Positions 41,958-52,104 of a stretch of DNA of 64,000 nt are shown in pieces. The stretch is from Halomonas sp. (lineage in GTDB: Bacteria; Pseudomonadota; Gammaproteobacteria; Pseudomonadales; Halomonadaceae). The notes below the pieces were generated by a model. That model made no database searches, had not been told where the DNA came from, and worked only from the letters and a program-made list of their open reading frames with translations. Each line of letters begins with the position of its first letter. Positions within the stretch are counted from its first letter, which is position 1. The translations under genes and the position numbers were made by a program. The stretch covers positions 25,661 to 89,660 of the forward strand of contig NZ_JAKDUR010000005.1 of NCBI RefSeq assembly GCF_030457605.1, given 5' to 3'.

Positions 41958-43868
41958 CTACATGGCCTGATGCATCAGCGCGGTTTCAACCTGCGGCTGG
42001 TCTTCGGTCAGCCAGCGCGCCTCCAGTTCGGTCACCGGCAACGGCCGGGCAAAATAAAAGCCCTGCACGGATGCGCAGCCGGCATCAATCAGAAACTGTC
42101 GCTGCGCCTGGGTTTCCACGCCTTCGGCCACCACGGAAAGCCCCATGCCCTCGGCCATGGCCAGCACGGCCTTGACGATGGCCGCATCGGCCGCGCTGTC
42201 AGGCAGCTCACGAATAAATGCGCGGTCAAGCTTGATCTTGTCTACCGGCAAGCGCTTCAAATAGCCCAGCGACGAATAGCCGGTGCCGAAATCGTCAATG
42301 GCCAGGGGAAAGCCCAGCCCGCGAAGTGTTTCCAGCCGGGGGCCCATGTCGCCGGCGCGTTCGTCCAACAATACGGACTCGGTCAGCTCAAGGCCGATTT
42401 GCGACGGTGCCAGCCGGTAACGCTTCAGGCAGCCGGCCAACTGGCTTTCCAGATCACCCTGAAACAGCTGCAACGCTGAAATATTGACCCACACGGTGGT
42501 ATCCGGCATGGCCGTATTCTGCCAGTGAGCCTGCTGGGCGCAGGCCTTTTCCACCACCCAGGAGCCCAGTTCGGCCATCAACCCGTGGCGCTCGGCCAGC
42601 GGGACGAAGTCGCCCGGTGAAATCATCCCGTCGCGCGGATGGCGCCAGCGTATCAGCGCCTCCATGCCGGTCAACGCACCGGTAACAGGATGGTGCTGAG
42701 ACTGGTAGAAAAGCTCCAGCTGATCGCCGGCCACCAGCGCGGCACGCAACTCACTGACCAGCGTCAGCTGCGGATTATCCTGCTGATCCAGCGCCGGGCG
42801 AAAGCGCAAGCTGTGGTTACGCCCCTGACGCTTGGCGCTGTAAAGCGCCGATTCCAGCCGCTGAAACAGCACGCCGGAATCGTAGCCGTCTTCCGGCGCA
42901 CGGCAGCTGCCGATGGTCAGCCCCAGCCGCAGGGTCTGCTGGTTGATATCAAAGGGGCGGCACATGTGTTCGCGCAATCCGGCCACCCAGTCGTTGTGAT
43001 CGTCAAAGGTGGTAGTACGAATGACCAGAAACTCATCGCCGCCCAAACGCCCCACCACGCTGCCGGCCACGTGGCCTGCCAGGCGCTGGGCAAAACGCCC
43101 CAGCAAGCGATCGCCCTGCTCTACGCCGAAGCTGTCGTTGACGATTTTCAGCCCGTCGATATCAATCAAGGCCATGTCCAGGCTTTCGCCGGCACGCAGG
43201 TGGCGCAGACGCGACGCCATCAAATCGTGCAGGCGTCGGCGGTTGGGCAACCCGGTCAGCGGGTCCTCAAAGCCGATGCGCCGCAAATCGTTTTCCCGGG
43301 CCTTCTGGGCGGAAATATCGGTATACAGGCCGATAAAATGGCTGATCTCGCCGCGTTTGTCGGTCACTGCGCGAATCTTGACCCACTCGGGATATTCATC
43401 GCCGTGCTTGCGCCGGCTCCACATTTCTCCTTCCCAGCGCCCGGTACTGCGCAGCGTTTGCCAGAAGGTTCGGTAAAACGCTTTATCGTGACGCGCAGCC
43501 GCCAGCGTTTCGAGCTTGCGCCCGATGATTTCGCGGCTTTCAAAACCGGTGATTTCCGTAAACGCCGGATTGACCGCCAGCACACGGTTCTGGGCATCGC
43601 TGACCACCACGGCGTCGCCGGCAAGGCTGATGGCATCCTGGGACAACCGGGCGCGCTGGCGCTGCTTGAGCACCTGTCGCCAGGCGTCGCTCATGCCGAT
43701 AGCGACCACACTGGCCGCCACCAGGCGCATGGTTGCCCCGGGCATCCAGACACAGGCCGGCAGCGCCGCGAGCGCCGCCCAGATCAGCGGGCGATTGAGT
43801 GAAACATAAGGCCACATGGCAAATTGGCAATCCCTGAAAGTGAAACGTAACGGCTGCGCATGCATCAT
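41958..43868 (-). CDS. PAS-GGDEF-EAL protein, c-di-GMP turnover
   Basis: RLGGDEFLV; GMEALIRW; AIDDFGTGYSSLGYLKRLPVDKIKLD; PAS domain. Confidence 0.95.
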   Translation of the reverse strand: MMHAQPLRFTFRDCQFAMWPYVSLNRPLIWAALAALPACVWMPGATMRLVAASVVAIGMSDAWRQVLKQRQRARLSQDAISLAGDAVVVSDAQNRVLAVNPAFTEITGFESREIIGRKLETLAAARHDKAFYRTFWQTLRSTGRWEGEMWSRRKHGDEYPEWVKIRAVTDKRGEISHFIGLYTDISAQKARENDLRRIGFEDPLTGLPNRRRLHDLMASRLRHLRAGESLDMALIDIDGLKIVNDSFGVEQGDRLLGRFAQRLAGHVAGSVVGRLGGDEFLVIRTTTFDDHNDWVAGLREHMCRPFDINQQTLRLGLTIGSCRAPEDGYDSGVLFQRLESALYSAKRQGRNHSLRFRPALDQQDNPQLTLVSELRAALVAGDQLELFYQSQHHPVTGALTGMEALIRWRHPRDGMISPGDFVPLAERHGLMAELGSWVVEKACAQQAHWQNTAMPDTTVWVNISALQLFQGDLESQLAGCLKRYRLAPSQIGLELTESVLLDERAGDMGPRLETLRGLGFPLAIDDFGTGYSSLGYLKRLPVDKIKLDRAFIRELPDSAADAAIVKAVLAMAEGMGLSVVAEGVETQAQRQFLIDAGCASVQGFYFARPLPVTELEARWLTEDQPQVETALMHQAM

Positions 43869-44136
43869 GCGGCGCGTCTCCGTGGATGCCCAGCGTCGGG
43901 TTAATCATGCGTTTATTGTGCTAAAACATTCAAACGCTTTATATATACAGCGCTATTTTTTCTATCGGCCGACATGTAAAAAACTATAGCCTCGGTAGTT
44001 AAAGCAAGGGGTGTGCGTGCATTCAGGTGTTTCGGGAAGTAGACTAGGCATAGCCTTGCGGGTCGCGTCCCGACACCCCGCCTCGGCACGGGTGCCGTAC
44101 GCGGCCTACAATAATTTCGATACTCGGAACGATTCA

Positions 44137-44652
44137 GTGACCAAGCAATATTCTTTTGATCGCGACGATTTGCTGGCCTGCTCGCGCGGCGAGCTTTTTG
44201 GCCCGGGCAACGCTCAGCTCCCCGCCCCCAACATGCTCATGCTCGACCGCATCACGCATATCAGCGAGTCCGGCGGCGAACATGACAAGGGCGAGCTGAT
44301 TGCCGAGCTGGATATCAGCCCCGACCTGTGGTTCTTTGACTGCCACTTTCCGGGTGATCCGGTTATGCCCGGTTGCCTGGGGCTGGACGCCATGTGGCAG
44401 CTGGTCGGCTTTTATCTTGGCTGGCTTGGCCACCCCGGACGCGGCCGGGCACTGGGCTGCGGCGAGGTCAAGTTCTCCGGCCAGATTCTGCCCGATGCGA
44501 AGAAAGTCACCTATCGTATCAACATCAAACGTGTGATTACGCGGCGCCTGATTTTGGGTATGGCCGACGGTACGGTTTCCGTCGACGGGCGCGATATTTA
44601 TCAGGCTAATGACTTGCGTGTTGGCCTGTTCACCTCCACCGCGAACTTTTAA
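44137..44652 (+). CDS. fabA: 3-hydroxydecanoyl-ACP dehydratase/isomerase
   Basis: GTG start; [49 protein letters not shown]. Confidence 0.97.
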   Translation: MTKQYSFDRDDLLACSRGELFGPGNAQLPAPNMLMLDRITHISESGGEHDKGELIAELDISPDLWFFDCHFPGDPVMPGCLGLDAMWQLVGFYLGWLGHPGRGRALGCGEVKFSGQILPDAKKVTYRINIKRVITRRLILGMADGTVSVDGRDIYQANDLRVGLFTSTANF

Positions 44653-44664
44653 CAGGAGGCTCCC

Positions 44665-45882
44665 ATGCGACGAGTGGTAGTCACCGGCCTGGGCATCGTT
44701 TCGTGCCTGGGCAACGATCAGCAACAGGTGTTGGACGCGCTGCAAAGCGGGCGCAGCGGCATTCGTTTCAAGCAGGCGTATGCCGATCTCGGATTTCGCA
44801 GTCATGTCGCCGGTAGCGTCGACATTGACCTGGAAGCCCTTATTGATCGCAAACTGCGCCGCTTTATGGGCGATGCAGCGGCATATGCCTACGTCTCGAT
44901 GGCTCAGGCGATCGAAGACGCAGGACTGACGCCCGAGCAGGTTTCCAACGAGCGCACCGGCCTGATCGCCGGCTCCGGCGGCGCTTCAAGCGCCAACCAG
45001 GTCGAAGCCGCCGACGTGCTGCGCGACAAAGGGCTGCGCCGCGTGGGGCCTTACCGCGTCACCCGCACCATGGGCAGCACGGTGTCGGCCTGCCTGGCGA
45101 CGCCGTTTCAAATCAAGGGCGTGAACTATTCGATTTCGTCCGCCTGCGCGACCTCCGCCCACTGCATCGGCAGTGCCATGGAGCAGATCCAGCTGGGCAA
45201 GCAGGACGTGGTCTTTGCCGGCGGCGGCGAGGAAGAGCACTGGACGCTGTCGTGCCTGTTCGACGCCATGGGTGCGCTTTCGACCCACTACAACGACACG
45301 CCGGACAAGGCCTCGCGCCCCTACGATCAAACCCGCGACGGTTTTGTGATTGCCGGTGGCGGCGGCATGCTGGTGCTTGAAGAACTTGAGCACGCTCGTG
45401 CCCGAGGCGCCAAAATCTACGGCGAGCTGGTGGGCTACGGTGCCACCTCGGATGGCCATGATATGGTCGCGCCGTCCGGCGAAGGCGCCATGCGCTGCAT
45501 GCATCAGGCCATGGCTACGGTGAACGGCGATATCGACTACATCAACACCCACGGCACCTCGACGCCGGTGGGCGATGTGGCCGAACTCAAGGCCGTGCGC
45601 GCGGTCTTTGGCGATACCACGCCAGCCATGAGCTCAACCAAATCGCTGACCGGCCACTCGCTGGGCGCCACCGGCGTGCAGGAAGCCATCTATTCACTGC
45701 TGATGATGCAGCACGAGTTTGTGGCGGCCTCGGCCAACGTGGAAGACCTCGACGAGCAGGCTGACGGTTTTGATATCGTGACTCAGCGCCGCGACGGCGT
45801 CCGGCTGGAACGCGTACTCTCCAACAGCTTCGGCTTTGGCGGCACCAACGCCTGTCTGGTGTTTGAACGCATGAAGGATTGA
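44665..45882 (+). CDS. fabB: 3-oxoacyl-ACP synthase I
   Basis: [30 protein letters not shown]; adjacent to fabA. Confidence 0.97.
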   Translation: MRRVVVTGLGIVSCLGNDQQQVLDALQSGRSGIRFKQAYADLGFRSHVAGSVDIDLEALIDRKLRRFMGDAAAYAYVSMAQAIEDAGLTPEQVSNERTGLIAGSGGASSANQVEAADVLRDKGLRRVGPYRVTRTMGSTVSACLATPFQIKGVNYSISSACATSAHCIGSAMEQIQLGKQDVVFAGGGEEEHWTLSCLFDAMGALSTHYNDTPDKASRPYDQTRDGFVIAGGGGMLVLEELEHARARGAKIYGELVGYGATSDGHDMVAPSGEGAMRCMHQAMATVNGDIDYINTHGTSTPVGDVAELKAVRAVFGDTTPAMSSTKSLTGHSLGATGVQEAIYSLLMMQHEFVAASANVEDLDEQADGFDIVTQRRDGVRLERVLSNSFGFGGTNACLVFERMKD

Positions 45883-45920
45883 TCCATCAACTGCGTTCGC
45901 GCTGATACAGCAAGCCAATG

Positions 45921-45947
45921 AAAACGGCGCCGAAAGGCGCCGTTTTT
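45921..45947. terminator. Bidirectional terminator between convergent fabB and acyltransferase genes
   Basis: aaaacggcgccgaaaggcgccgttttt. Confidence 0.85.
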
Positions 45948-45953
45948 AGTCCT

Positions 45954-46688
45954 TCATGGTTTTGCCGGGCGCGGCACGTCGGAAATCTCGCGCAGCTGGG
46001 TTTCCACCCAGGCCTCCACCTCGGCAATGACCGCGTCCGGTGTTTTTCCTGCCGTCTCAATCGGCTCGCCGATGCGTACGCGCAGCACACCGGGGCGCTT
46101 GACCCAGTGGCGTCCGGGCCAGCGCTCCCCGGCATTGTGCGCCACCGGCAGTACAGGCACGCCAGCACGGCAGGCAATAATGCTGCCGCTTTTGTTGTAG
46201 CGCTTGTAAACGCCGGGATCGACCCGGGTACCTTCGGGGAAGATCAGCACCGACAGTCCGCTGTTCAACCGCTCTACGCCCTGAGTCAGCACCTGCTTCA
46301 ACGCCCGGGACGGGCGTGAACGGTCCAGGCTAATCGGGTGCAGCAGGCGCAGTCCCCAGCCGAAAATGGGAATCCGCAGCAGCTCGCGTTTAAGTACCGT
46401 GCATACCGGCGGCATCATCACCTGCAAAAACACGGTTTCCCACTCGCACTGGTGGTTGGCCTGAATCACGCAGGGGCCGCTCGGTAGATTCTCACGCCCC
46501 TGGATGTCATAGCGCACACCGCAGGCCAGCCTGAACCAGCGGATGAGAAAATGGTTATACAAGTTCAGCAGGCGATAACGCCGGGCAAGGGGCAAAAACG
46601 GCGCAACGGGCAGCAGAAAAATACCGCTGGCCAGCATCGCGGTAAAATAACCAAGATAAAAAACGCCGCTGCGCAGCACGTTAATCAC
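45954..46688 (-). CDS. Lysophospholipid (1-acylglycerol-3-phosphate) acyltransferase
   Basis: IQANHQCEWET; FPEGTRVDPG; GTG start. Confidence 0.88.
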   Translation of the reverse strand: MINVLRSGVFYLGYFTAMLASGIFLLPVAPFLPLARRYRLLNLYNHFLIRWFRLACGVRYDIQGRENLPSGPCVIQANHQCEWETVFLQVMMPPVCTVLKRELLRIPIFGWGLRLLHPISLDRSRPSRALKQVLTQGVERLNSGLSVLIFPEGTRVDPGVYKRYNKSGSIIACRAGVPVLPVAHNAGERWPGRHWVKRPGVLRVRIGEPIETAGKTPDAVIAEVEAWVETQLREISDVPRPAKP

Positions 46689-47575
46689 GGCGTCTCTCCC
46701 TCTTCGGGCGCGTGACCGTCTTCCCGTGCCAGACACCAGACATTCAGCATGCGCTCCACTTCAAGCCGCCACGGCCTTTGGTGCACGCCGAACACATCCA
46801 GCACACGGCGACAGTTCAGTACGCGGTGTAACTTGGCATCATGGTGGTGGTTCAGCGCTTTCACTTCGCCCAGCGATATCGACTCGCCGCGGCCTTCAAG
46901 CAGCGTGACCAGCAGAGTACGCACCATCGAGGTAAAGCCAAACGCGCTAACCGGCTCGGTGCCCGCCAGATGATACGCTCCCCAGGCGCTGGCGCCGCAA
47001 GTCAGCTGCTGCAGTATACCCACCAGCGCAAGCGCTACCGCATCGGCCGAGGTGGGGCAGAAAATCACGTCTTCGGCCGCCCGCGCGTCGCCGCCGGCCA
47101 TCAGGGTGTCCATCACCCCGTTGAGCCAGGCGTGGCTGCCTTCCAGCGCAAACAGCGGCCCCAGCCGTACAATCAGATGGCGATGATACTCGGCACGGAT
47201 GCGATCCCCGACCTGCACCAACCGGCGCAGACCTTCATCTCTGGGAGCCGGCACGAGATGCTCGTCAATCGGCTCACCAAAACCCTCTTCATAGAGCTGG
47301 TCAGAGACGCACCAGACCAGCGCCACGTCCCGGGACAGACAGGCCTCAAGGCAGACCTCCACCGCATCGGCGTGAGCCGTGACCGCCGCCGGCGTGAGCG
47401 TCAGCGGGTGCGAAAGCGGCGGTACAATGACCGCGTCCGGCGCCACCTCGTCCAGCCGCTCGGGCGTCAGTTCAGTGTCCGGCTCGATGACCAGCTGGGT
47501 ATCGGAGCGCCGGCTGGCCTCGCGCACCAGCGCCAGGCTAAGACAGTGTCCGGCATCTAAAATCAGCAGCTTCAC
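46685..47575 (-). CDS. RmlD/NAD-dependent sugar-nucleotide epimerase-like protein
   Basis: MKLLILDAGHCLSLALVREASRR; RLGPLFALEG; overlaps the downstream acyltransferase. Confidence 0.7.
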   Translation of the reverse strand: MKLLILDAGHCLSLALVREASRRSDTQLVIEPDTELTPERLDEVAPDAVIVPPLSHPLTLTPAAVTAHADAVEVCLEACLSRDVALVWCVSDQLYEEGFGEPIDEHLVPAPRDEGLRRLVQVGDRIRAEYHRHLIVRLGPLFALEGSHAWLNGVMDTLMAGGDARAAEDVIFCPTSADAVALALVGILQQLTCGASAWGAYHLAGTEPVSAFGFTSMVRTLLVTLLEGRGESISLGEVKALNHHHDAKLHRVLNCRRVLDVFGVHQRPWRLEVERMLNVWCLAREDGHAPEEGETP

Positions 47576-47708
47576 AACAGCCTCTCTGTTATCCGTTCAG
47601 GCATCGACAACGACACGCATGCATGTATGCATGGACACGGGCGCCCGGGTTCTCCCTCAAGGCGTGACACTTTACCGGATCGGCGTGGGCGGCAAAAGCG
47701 CACCGGCA

Positions 47709-48536
47709 TCAGGAGATTTCATTCAATAGCGCCAGCGCCTCCCTCAGGTGCGGTGACAATCGCTCCCTGGGATGTACCAGATAGACCGGATAGGCAAATT
47801 CGGGCATGCCGGGCACGCGCTCCAGGCGGCCGGAATCCAGATACGCCCTTACCGCACTCAGGCGGAAGTAACCGCTACCGGCATTGGCCAGCAAATACTC
47901 AAGCGCCAGCGGCCCCAGGTTGAGCATCATCACCGGGCTTGCCAGCTGCGGCAATACCGCATCGTGCTCACGGCGGAACACCTCCCCCCAGTCCACGTAC
48001 ACATACGGGTCGGCCGCGCCGGCACCCGGCGTTTGCACCATCACCAGCTTTTCTTCCTGCATCAGCGAGACCTGCATGCCCGGCCAGTAATCGGCCTGAT
48101 GCACCAGCACCGCATCCAGCCCGCCCTCGGACAACTGCTGTTGCAACTCCCGTCGTTCACCCACCCGGATACGCACCGCAAGCGTAGGCAAGCGTTGGCG
48201 CAGCGCGCTCATCCAGCGGGAGAGCAGCGGGTGCCACAAACTGGCCTCTCCCCCTATCGCGACCACGCGCTCAATACCTTGTGGCAAGGGCAGCTCGCGC
48301 TGCAATGTTTCCCATATCTGCACCAGTTGGGCTGCATGATCGGCAAAACGCTCGCCGTCACTGGTCATGGTGATGCCGCCACGGCTGCGCTGGAGCAAAC
48401 GGCATTCCAGATGCCGTTCCAGCTTGTGCATACGCGCCGTGACCGTGGTCTGAGTCACGTGCAGCGTCTCCGCTGCCGCGCTGAAGCTGCCTTGACGCAA
48501 AATCTCCAGAAACGTTCTGGCCAGCTCTATCTCCAT
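47709..48536 (-). CDS. LysR-family transcriptional regulator
   Basis: MEIELARTFLEILRQGSFSAAAETLHVTQTTVTARMHKLE. Confidence 0.95.
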   Translation of the reverse strand: MEIELARTFLEILRQGSFSAAAETLHVTQTTVTARMHKLERHLECRLLQRSRGGITMTSDGERFADHAAQLVQIWETLQRELPLPQGIERVVAIGGEASLWHPLLSRWMSALRQRLPTLAVRIRVGERRELQQQLSEGGLDAVLVHQADYWPGMQVSLMQEEKLVMVQTPGAGAADPYVYVDWGEVFRREHDAVLPQLASPVMMLNLGPLALEYLLANAGSGYFRLSAVRAYLDSGRLERVPGMPEFAYPVYLVHPRERLSPHLREALALLNEIS

Positions 48537-48696
48537 TGGTGACTCCATTAAGCCGGAATTAACTCACCGTCATATCAATAAAAATGATGCAAACCCACGA
48601 CCCTTTTCATTATACGCCACACCTTATTGAGACTATGGTAGAAGCAGCGCCTGACGGAACCGGATAACGCATTGCAGTACACACCGGAGGTTAACC

Positions 48697-49077
48697 ATGC
48701 CCACAGCGAACGCACCCCAGCCCGAACAGGTTTTCTGCAAGCGCGCCTACGACGATCCCGCCGACAATGACGGCTACCGGGTTCTCGTGGACCGCATGTG
48801 GCCCCGCGGCGTGAGCAAGGACGCCCTGCAGCTGGATGACTGGCAGAAAGCGCTGGCACCGTCAACAGAGCTGCGCCAGTGGTTCGGCCACGACCCACAG
48901 CGCTGGGCAGGATTCTATCAAAAGTTCCACAAGGAGCTTGAGCAAAATGCCGAAGCCGTTGAAGCCATCGACAACCTGCTCAAGGTCTGCAATGGCCGCA
49001 CGCTGACGCTGATATATGCCGCCAGGGACGAACAGCACAACAATGCGGTAGCGCTCAAGCGTTATCTCGATACCTGA
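48697..49077 (+). CDS. DUF488 family protein
   Basis: DGYRVLVDRMWPRGVSKDALQLDDWQK. Confidence 0.95.
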   Translation: MPTANAPQPEQVFCKRAYDDPADNDGYRVLVDRMWPRGVSKDALQLDDWQKALAPSTELRQWFGHDPQRWAGFYQKFHKELEQNAEAVEAIDNLLKVCNGRTLTLIYAARDEQHNNAVALKRYLDT

Positions 49078-49113
49078 CTGGCAACATCACTCGGTAAACG
49101 CCTCGCGGCGCGC

Positions 49114-49135
49114 CCGCTGCAGTGAGCGGTTTTTT
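49114..49135 (+). terminator. Rho-independent terminator after the DUF488 gene
   Basis: ccgctgcagtgagcggtttttt. Confidence 0.7.
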
Positions 49136-49276
49136 GACTCCGCCTGATGCTTGCTGCGCCAACTCAGTGCGTCTGAATATTCCCTTATCCTGAACGCCAC
49201 AAGGACATGCAAACAACACAATGAACTACGCGACTCCCAAGCCCCCTGACACCGGAACTGCCGCAGGTACCGTGCT

Positions 49277-50893
49277 ATGACTCCTACCATTGCCATCTTG
49301 CTGATCGTGACCTTTCTGGTTTCCGTGGTGGGTCTGCTGGCGCTGATCTGGTCGATTGCGACAAACCAGTTCGGCCACGGCAAGCAGGCCGCCGAAACCA
49401 TCTTTCCGCCCGGCGAGGTAGGCCACGGTGAGGACCCCGCCCGGGATATCGCAGATACCCTGGACGGCAACCTGCCGCCCAACTCCGAAGCCATCAATGC
49501 CCGCCAACGCGCCGATTTTTCCTCTCGCGGGCCGGTGCTTGCCTGGCTCTGTTCGGCGGTGTTCTGGCTGGTATTGGGGTCGTTTTACGGCCTGATGTCG
49601 TCAACCAAGATGCACATGCCGGAGTTTCTCGCCAACAGCGAATGGCTGACGTTCGGCCGCGTGCGCCCCATGCACCTGAACGCCGTGACCTACGGCTGGG
49701 CATCCATGGCCGGCATCGGCGTGGCGCTGTTTTTGCTGCCACGGCTGTTTCGTACCGCGCTGGTCGGGGCGCGCTTTGCCATCACCGGCAGCGTGATCTG
49801 GAACCTGGGCCTGGTGTTGGGGCTTATCGCCATCAATCTGGGGCTTTCCGACGGTGAAGAATGGCTGGAGTTTCCCTGGCAGATCGACATTCTATTCGTG
49901 ATTGGCGGGGCGCTGTGCGCCGTGCCGCTGGTGCTCACGGCGGCCAACCGCAAGGTCAATCATCTCTACGTGACCAGCTGGTATTTCATGGCCGCGCTGG
50001 TGTGGTTCCCGTTCCTGTTCTTGATCGCCAACCTGCCGTTTGCGTTTCCCGGTTCTTCCGGTGCCACCGTCAACTGGTGGTTCGCGCACAACGTATTGGG
50101 GCTCTGGGTGACGCCGATCGGTATCGGCACGGCCTATTACCTGATTCCCAAGATTCTCGGGCGGCCGATCATTTCCTACCAGCTTTCGCTGTTGGGCTTC
50201 TGGTCGCTGGCGCTGTTTTACAGCCAGGTGGGCATTCACCACCTGGTGGGTGGCCCGGTGCCGACCTGGCTGGTCACGCTTTCCATCGTGCATAGCGTGA
50301 TGATGTCGATCCCGGTCATTACCGTGGCCATCAACCACCACGGCACCATGTGGGGAAGCTTTGGCCGTCTGAAGGATTCGCCCACCCTGCGCTTTGTCTG
50401 GATCGGTGCGCTGATGTATACGGTGTCGTCGCTGCAGGGCTCCATGGAGGCGCTGCGCAGCGTCAACGTGATTACCCACTTCACCCACTACACCGTGGCA
50501 CACGCCCACCTGGGCATGTACGCCTTTTTGAGCTTTATCCTGTTTGGCGCGGTGTACTTCATCATGCCCCGCCTGATGGACTGGGAATGGCCGTGGAAGC
50601 GCATGATCAGCGCTCACTTCTGGCTGGTTGCCGTGGGCATCTCGATCTACGTGATCTCGCTGTCCATCGGCGGCTGGAAGGAAGGCGTCGCGCTGCTGGA
50701 TGCCGACATGCCGTTCATGGACGTGGTGCGCATGACGCTGCCCTACCTTGAGGCACGCACCATAGGCGGCGCCCTGATGACACTTGGCCACCTGGTCTTC
50801 GCCGTGCACTTCATCGCCATGCTGCGCCGCCACGGCGAGCGCCGCTACCAGCCCACGCTGTTCCGCACCGCCAAGCAGGAGGCTTCGCAATGA
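49277..50893 (+). CDS. ccoN: Divergent cbb3-type cytochrome oxidase subunit I with N-terminal CcoS-like segment
   Basis: N-terminal ALIWSIATNQFGHGKQAAETIFPP (CcoS-like); RVRPMHLNAVTYGW; AHNVLG; GIHHLVGG; HYTVAHAHLGMY. Confidence 0.85.
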   Translation: MTPTIAILLIVTFLVSVVGLLALIWSIATNQFGHGKQAAETIFPPGEVGHGEDPARDIADTLDGNLPPNSEAINARQRADFSSRGPVLAWLCSAVFWLVLGSFYGLMSSTKMHMPEFLANSEWLTFGRVRPMHLNAVTYGWASMAGIGVALFLLPRLFRTALVGARFAITGSVIWNLGLVLGLIAINLGLSDGEEWLEFPWQIDILFVIGGALCAVPLVLTAANRKVNHLYVTSWYFMAALVWFPFLFLIANLPFAFPGSSGATVNWWFAHNVLGLWVTPIGIGTAYYLIPKILGRPIISYQLSLLGFWSLALFYSQVGIHHLVGGPVPTWLVTLSIVHSVMMSIPVITVAINHHGTMWGSFGRLKDSPTLRFVWIGALMYTVSSLQGSMEALRSVNVITHFTHYTVAHAHLGMYAFLSFILFGAVYFIMPRLMDWEWPWKRMISAHFWLVAVGISIYVISLSIGGWKEGVALLDADMPFMDVVRMTLPYLEARTIGGALMTLGHLVFAVHFIAMLRRHGERRYQPTLFRTAKQEASQ

Positions 50894-51495
50894 AACGTGC
50901 CCTCGCGATTATGGTAGGCGCCGCCTTTATCCTGCTGTTGGCGATGCTGACGCTGGTGGTGCTGCCCTATATCCAGATGTCCACCGAACAGGTACCACCT
51001 GACCTGGAGCCCTACACCGAGCTTGAACAGAAAGGCCGTGATCTCTACATCGCCAACGGCTGCGTATACTGCCACAGCCAGCAGCCCCGCGATCCGAGCT
51101 TCGCTCCGGGCGACCGCGATCGCGGCTGGGGCCGGCCGGCAGTACCCGGTGACTACAACTACGACCAGCCGCATCTGCTCGGCACCATGCGCACCGGGCC
51201 GGACCTGTTCAACATCGGCGCACGCCAGCCAAGCGACGACTGGCACCTGCTGCACCTCTACAATCCGCGTGCCGTGGTGGAAGACAGCATCATGCCGCCG
51301 TACCGGTTCATGTTCCGCGAAGTCGAGTCCGCCGGTGAAGGCGACCGCGTGGTCAACATCCCCGACCCTTACGGCCCCGATTCGGAGCAGGTGGTCGCCA
51401 CCGACGACGCCCTGGCGCTGGTGGCCTACCTCAAGGCGCTGGATCATACCTATCCGGCGCCCACCCTGCCGCAACCCGAAGCCGCCGAGGAGTAA
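50890..51495 (+). CDS. ccoO: CcoO-like membrane-anchored monoheme cytochrome c
   Basis: LYIANGCVYCHSQQPRDP; SIMPPYRFMF. Confidence 0.9.
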   Translation: MKRALAIMVGAAFILLLAMLTLVVLPYIQMSTEQVPPDLEPYTELEQKGRDLYIANGCVYCHSQQPRDPSFAPGDRDRGWGRPAVPGDYNYDQPHLLGTMRTGPDLFNIGARQPSDDWHLLHLYNPRAVVEDSIMPPYRFMFREVESAGEGDRVVNIPDPYGPDSEQVVATDDALALVAYLKALDHTYPAPTLPQPEAAEE

Positions 51496-51501
51496 GGTGC
51501 C

Positions 51502-52104
51502 ATGAAGCGTCACGATTCCCGTCAGACTGACCGCCATCATTATAATGCTCAGCACCGCGAACATCGCGAGCCGGAAGAAGGTCAGCGCCCGGTCCCCAAA
51601 CTGGTTGTCGTGTGGATCGGCATTCTGCTGGTGTGGGGCGTGGGCTACTACGCCTGGCAGATCGGCAAGCCGATGCTCGGCGGCGACAGCCGCTCGGTAG
51701 TCGAGGCTCCGGCGGCCGGCGACGACATCGACGGCGGTGCCATCTTCAGCGCGCGTTGCTCTGCCTGTCACCAGTCAAACGGCCAGGGGCTGCCCGGCAG
51801 CTTCCCGCCACTGGTCAAAAGCGAATGGCTACTCGGCGATGCCAGCGTGCCGATCGCTATCGTCCACGACGGCCTGCAAGGCGAAATCGAGGTGGAGGGC
51901 ACTACTTATAACGGCGTCATGCCGGCCTTTAGTGGCCAGCTCAGCGACGCCGAGATCGCCGCAGTGTTAAGTTACGTGCGCCAGGAGTGGGGCAACGACG
52001 CCGAGCCGGTCAAGGCCAAAAGCGTTGAAGCCCATGCCGACGAATACGGCGAGCGTGGTGCCTGGTCGCCCGAGGAACTGCGCGATACCTTCGAGGCGCC
52101 CTAA
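51502..52104 (+). CDS. CcoP-like membrane-anchored cytochrome c with a single CxxCH
   Basis: One TM segment; GAIFSARCSACHQSNGQGLPGSFPPL; only one CxxCH. Confidence 0.85.
   Translation: MKRHDSRQTDRHHYNAQHREHREPEEGQRPVPKLVVVWIGILLVWGVGYYAWQIGKPMLGGDSRSVVEAPAAGDDIDGGAIFSARCSACHQSNGQGLPGSFPPLVKSEWLLGDASVPIAIVHDGLQGEIEVEGTTYNGVMPAFSGQLSDAEIAAVLSYVRQEWGNDAEPVKAKSVEAHADEYGERGAWSPEELRDTFEAP

Noticed and set aside
41958-43868. PAS domain of the GGDEF/EAL protein as the missing LOV photoreceptor
   Set aside because: No GxNCRFLQ flavin-binding signature; reads as an ordinary PAS domain.
49277-50893. Interpretation as a NO reductase (NorB)
   Set aside because: cbb3-type RxxHxN haem motif and partner CcoO/CcoI genes present; NorB catalytic Glu context not seen. 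Left as a caution only.
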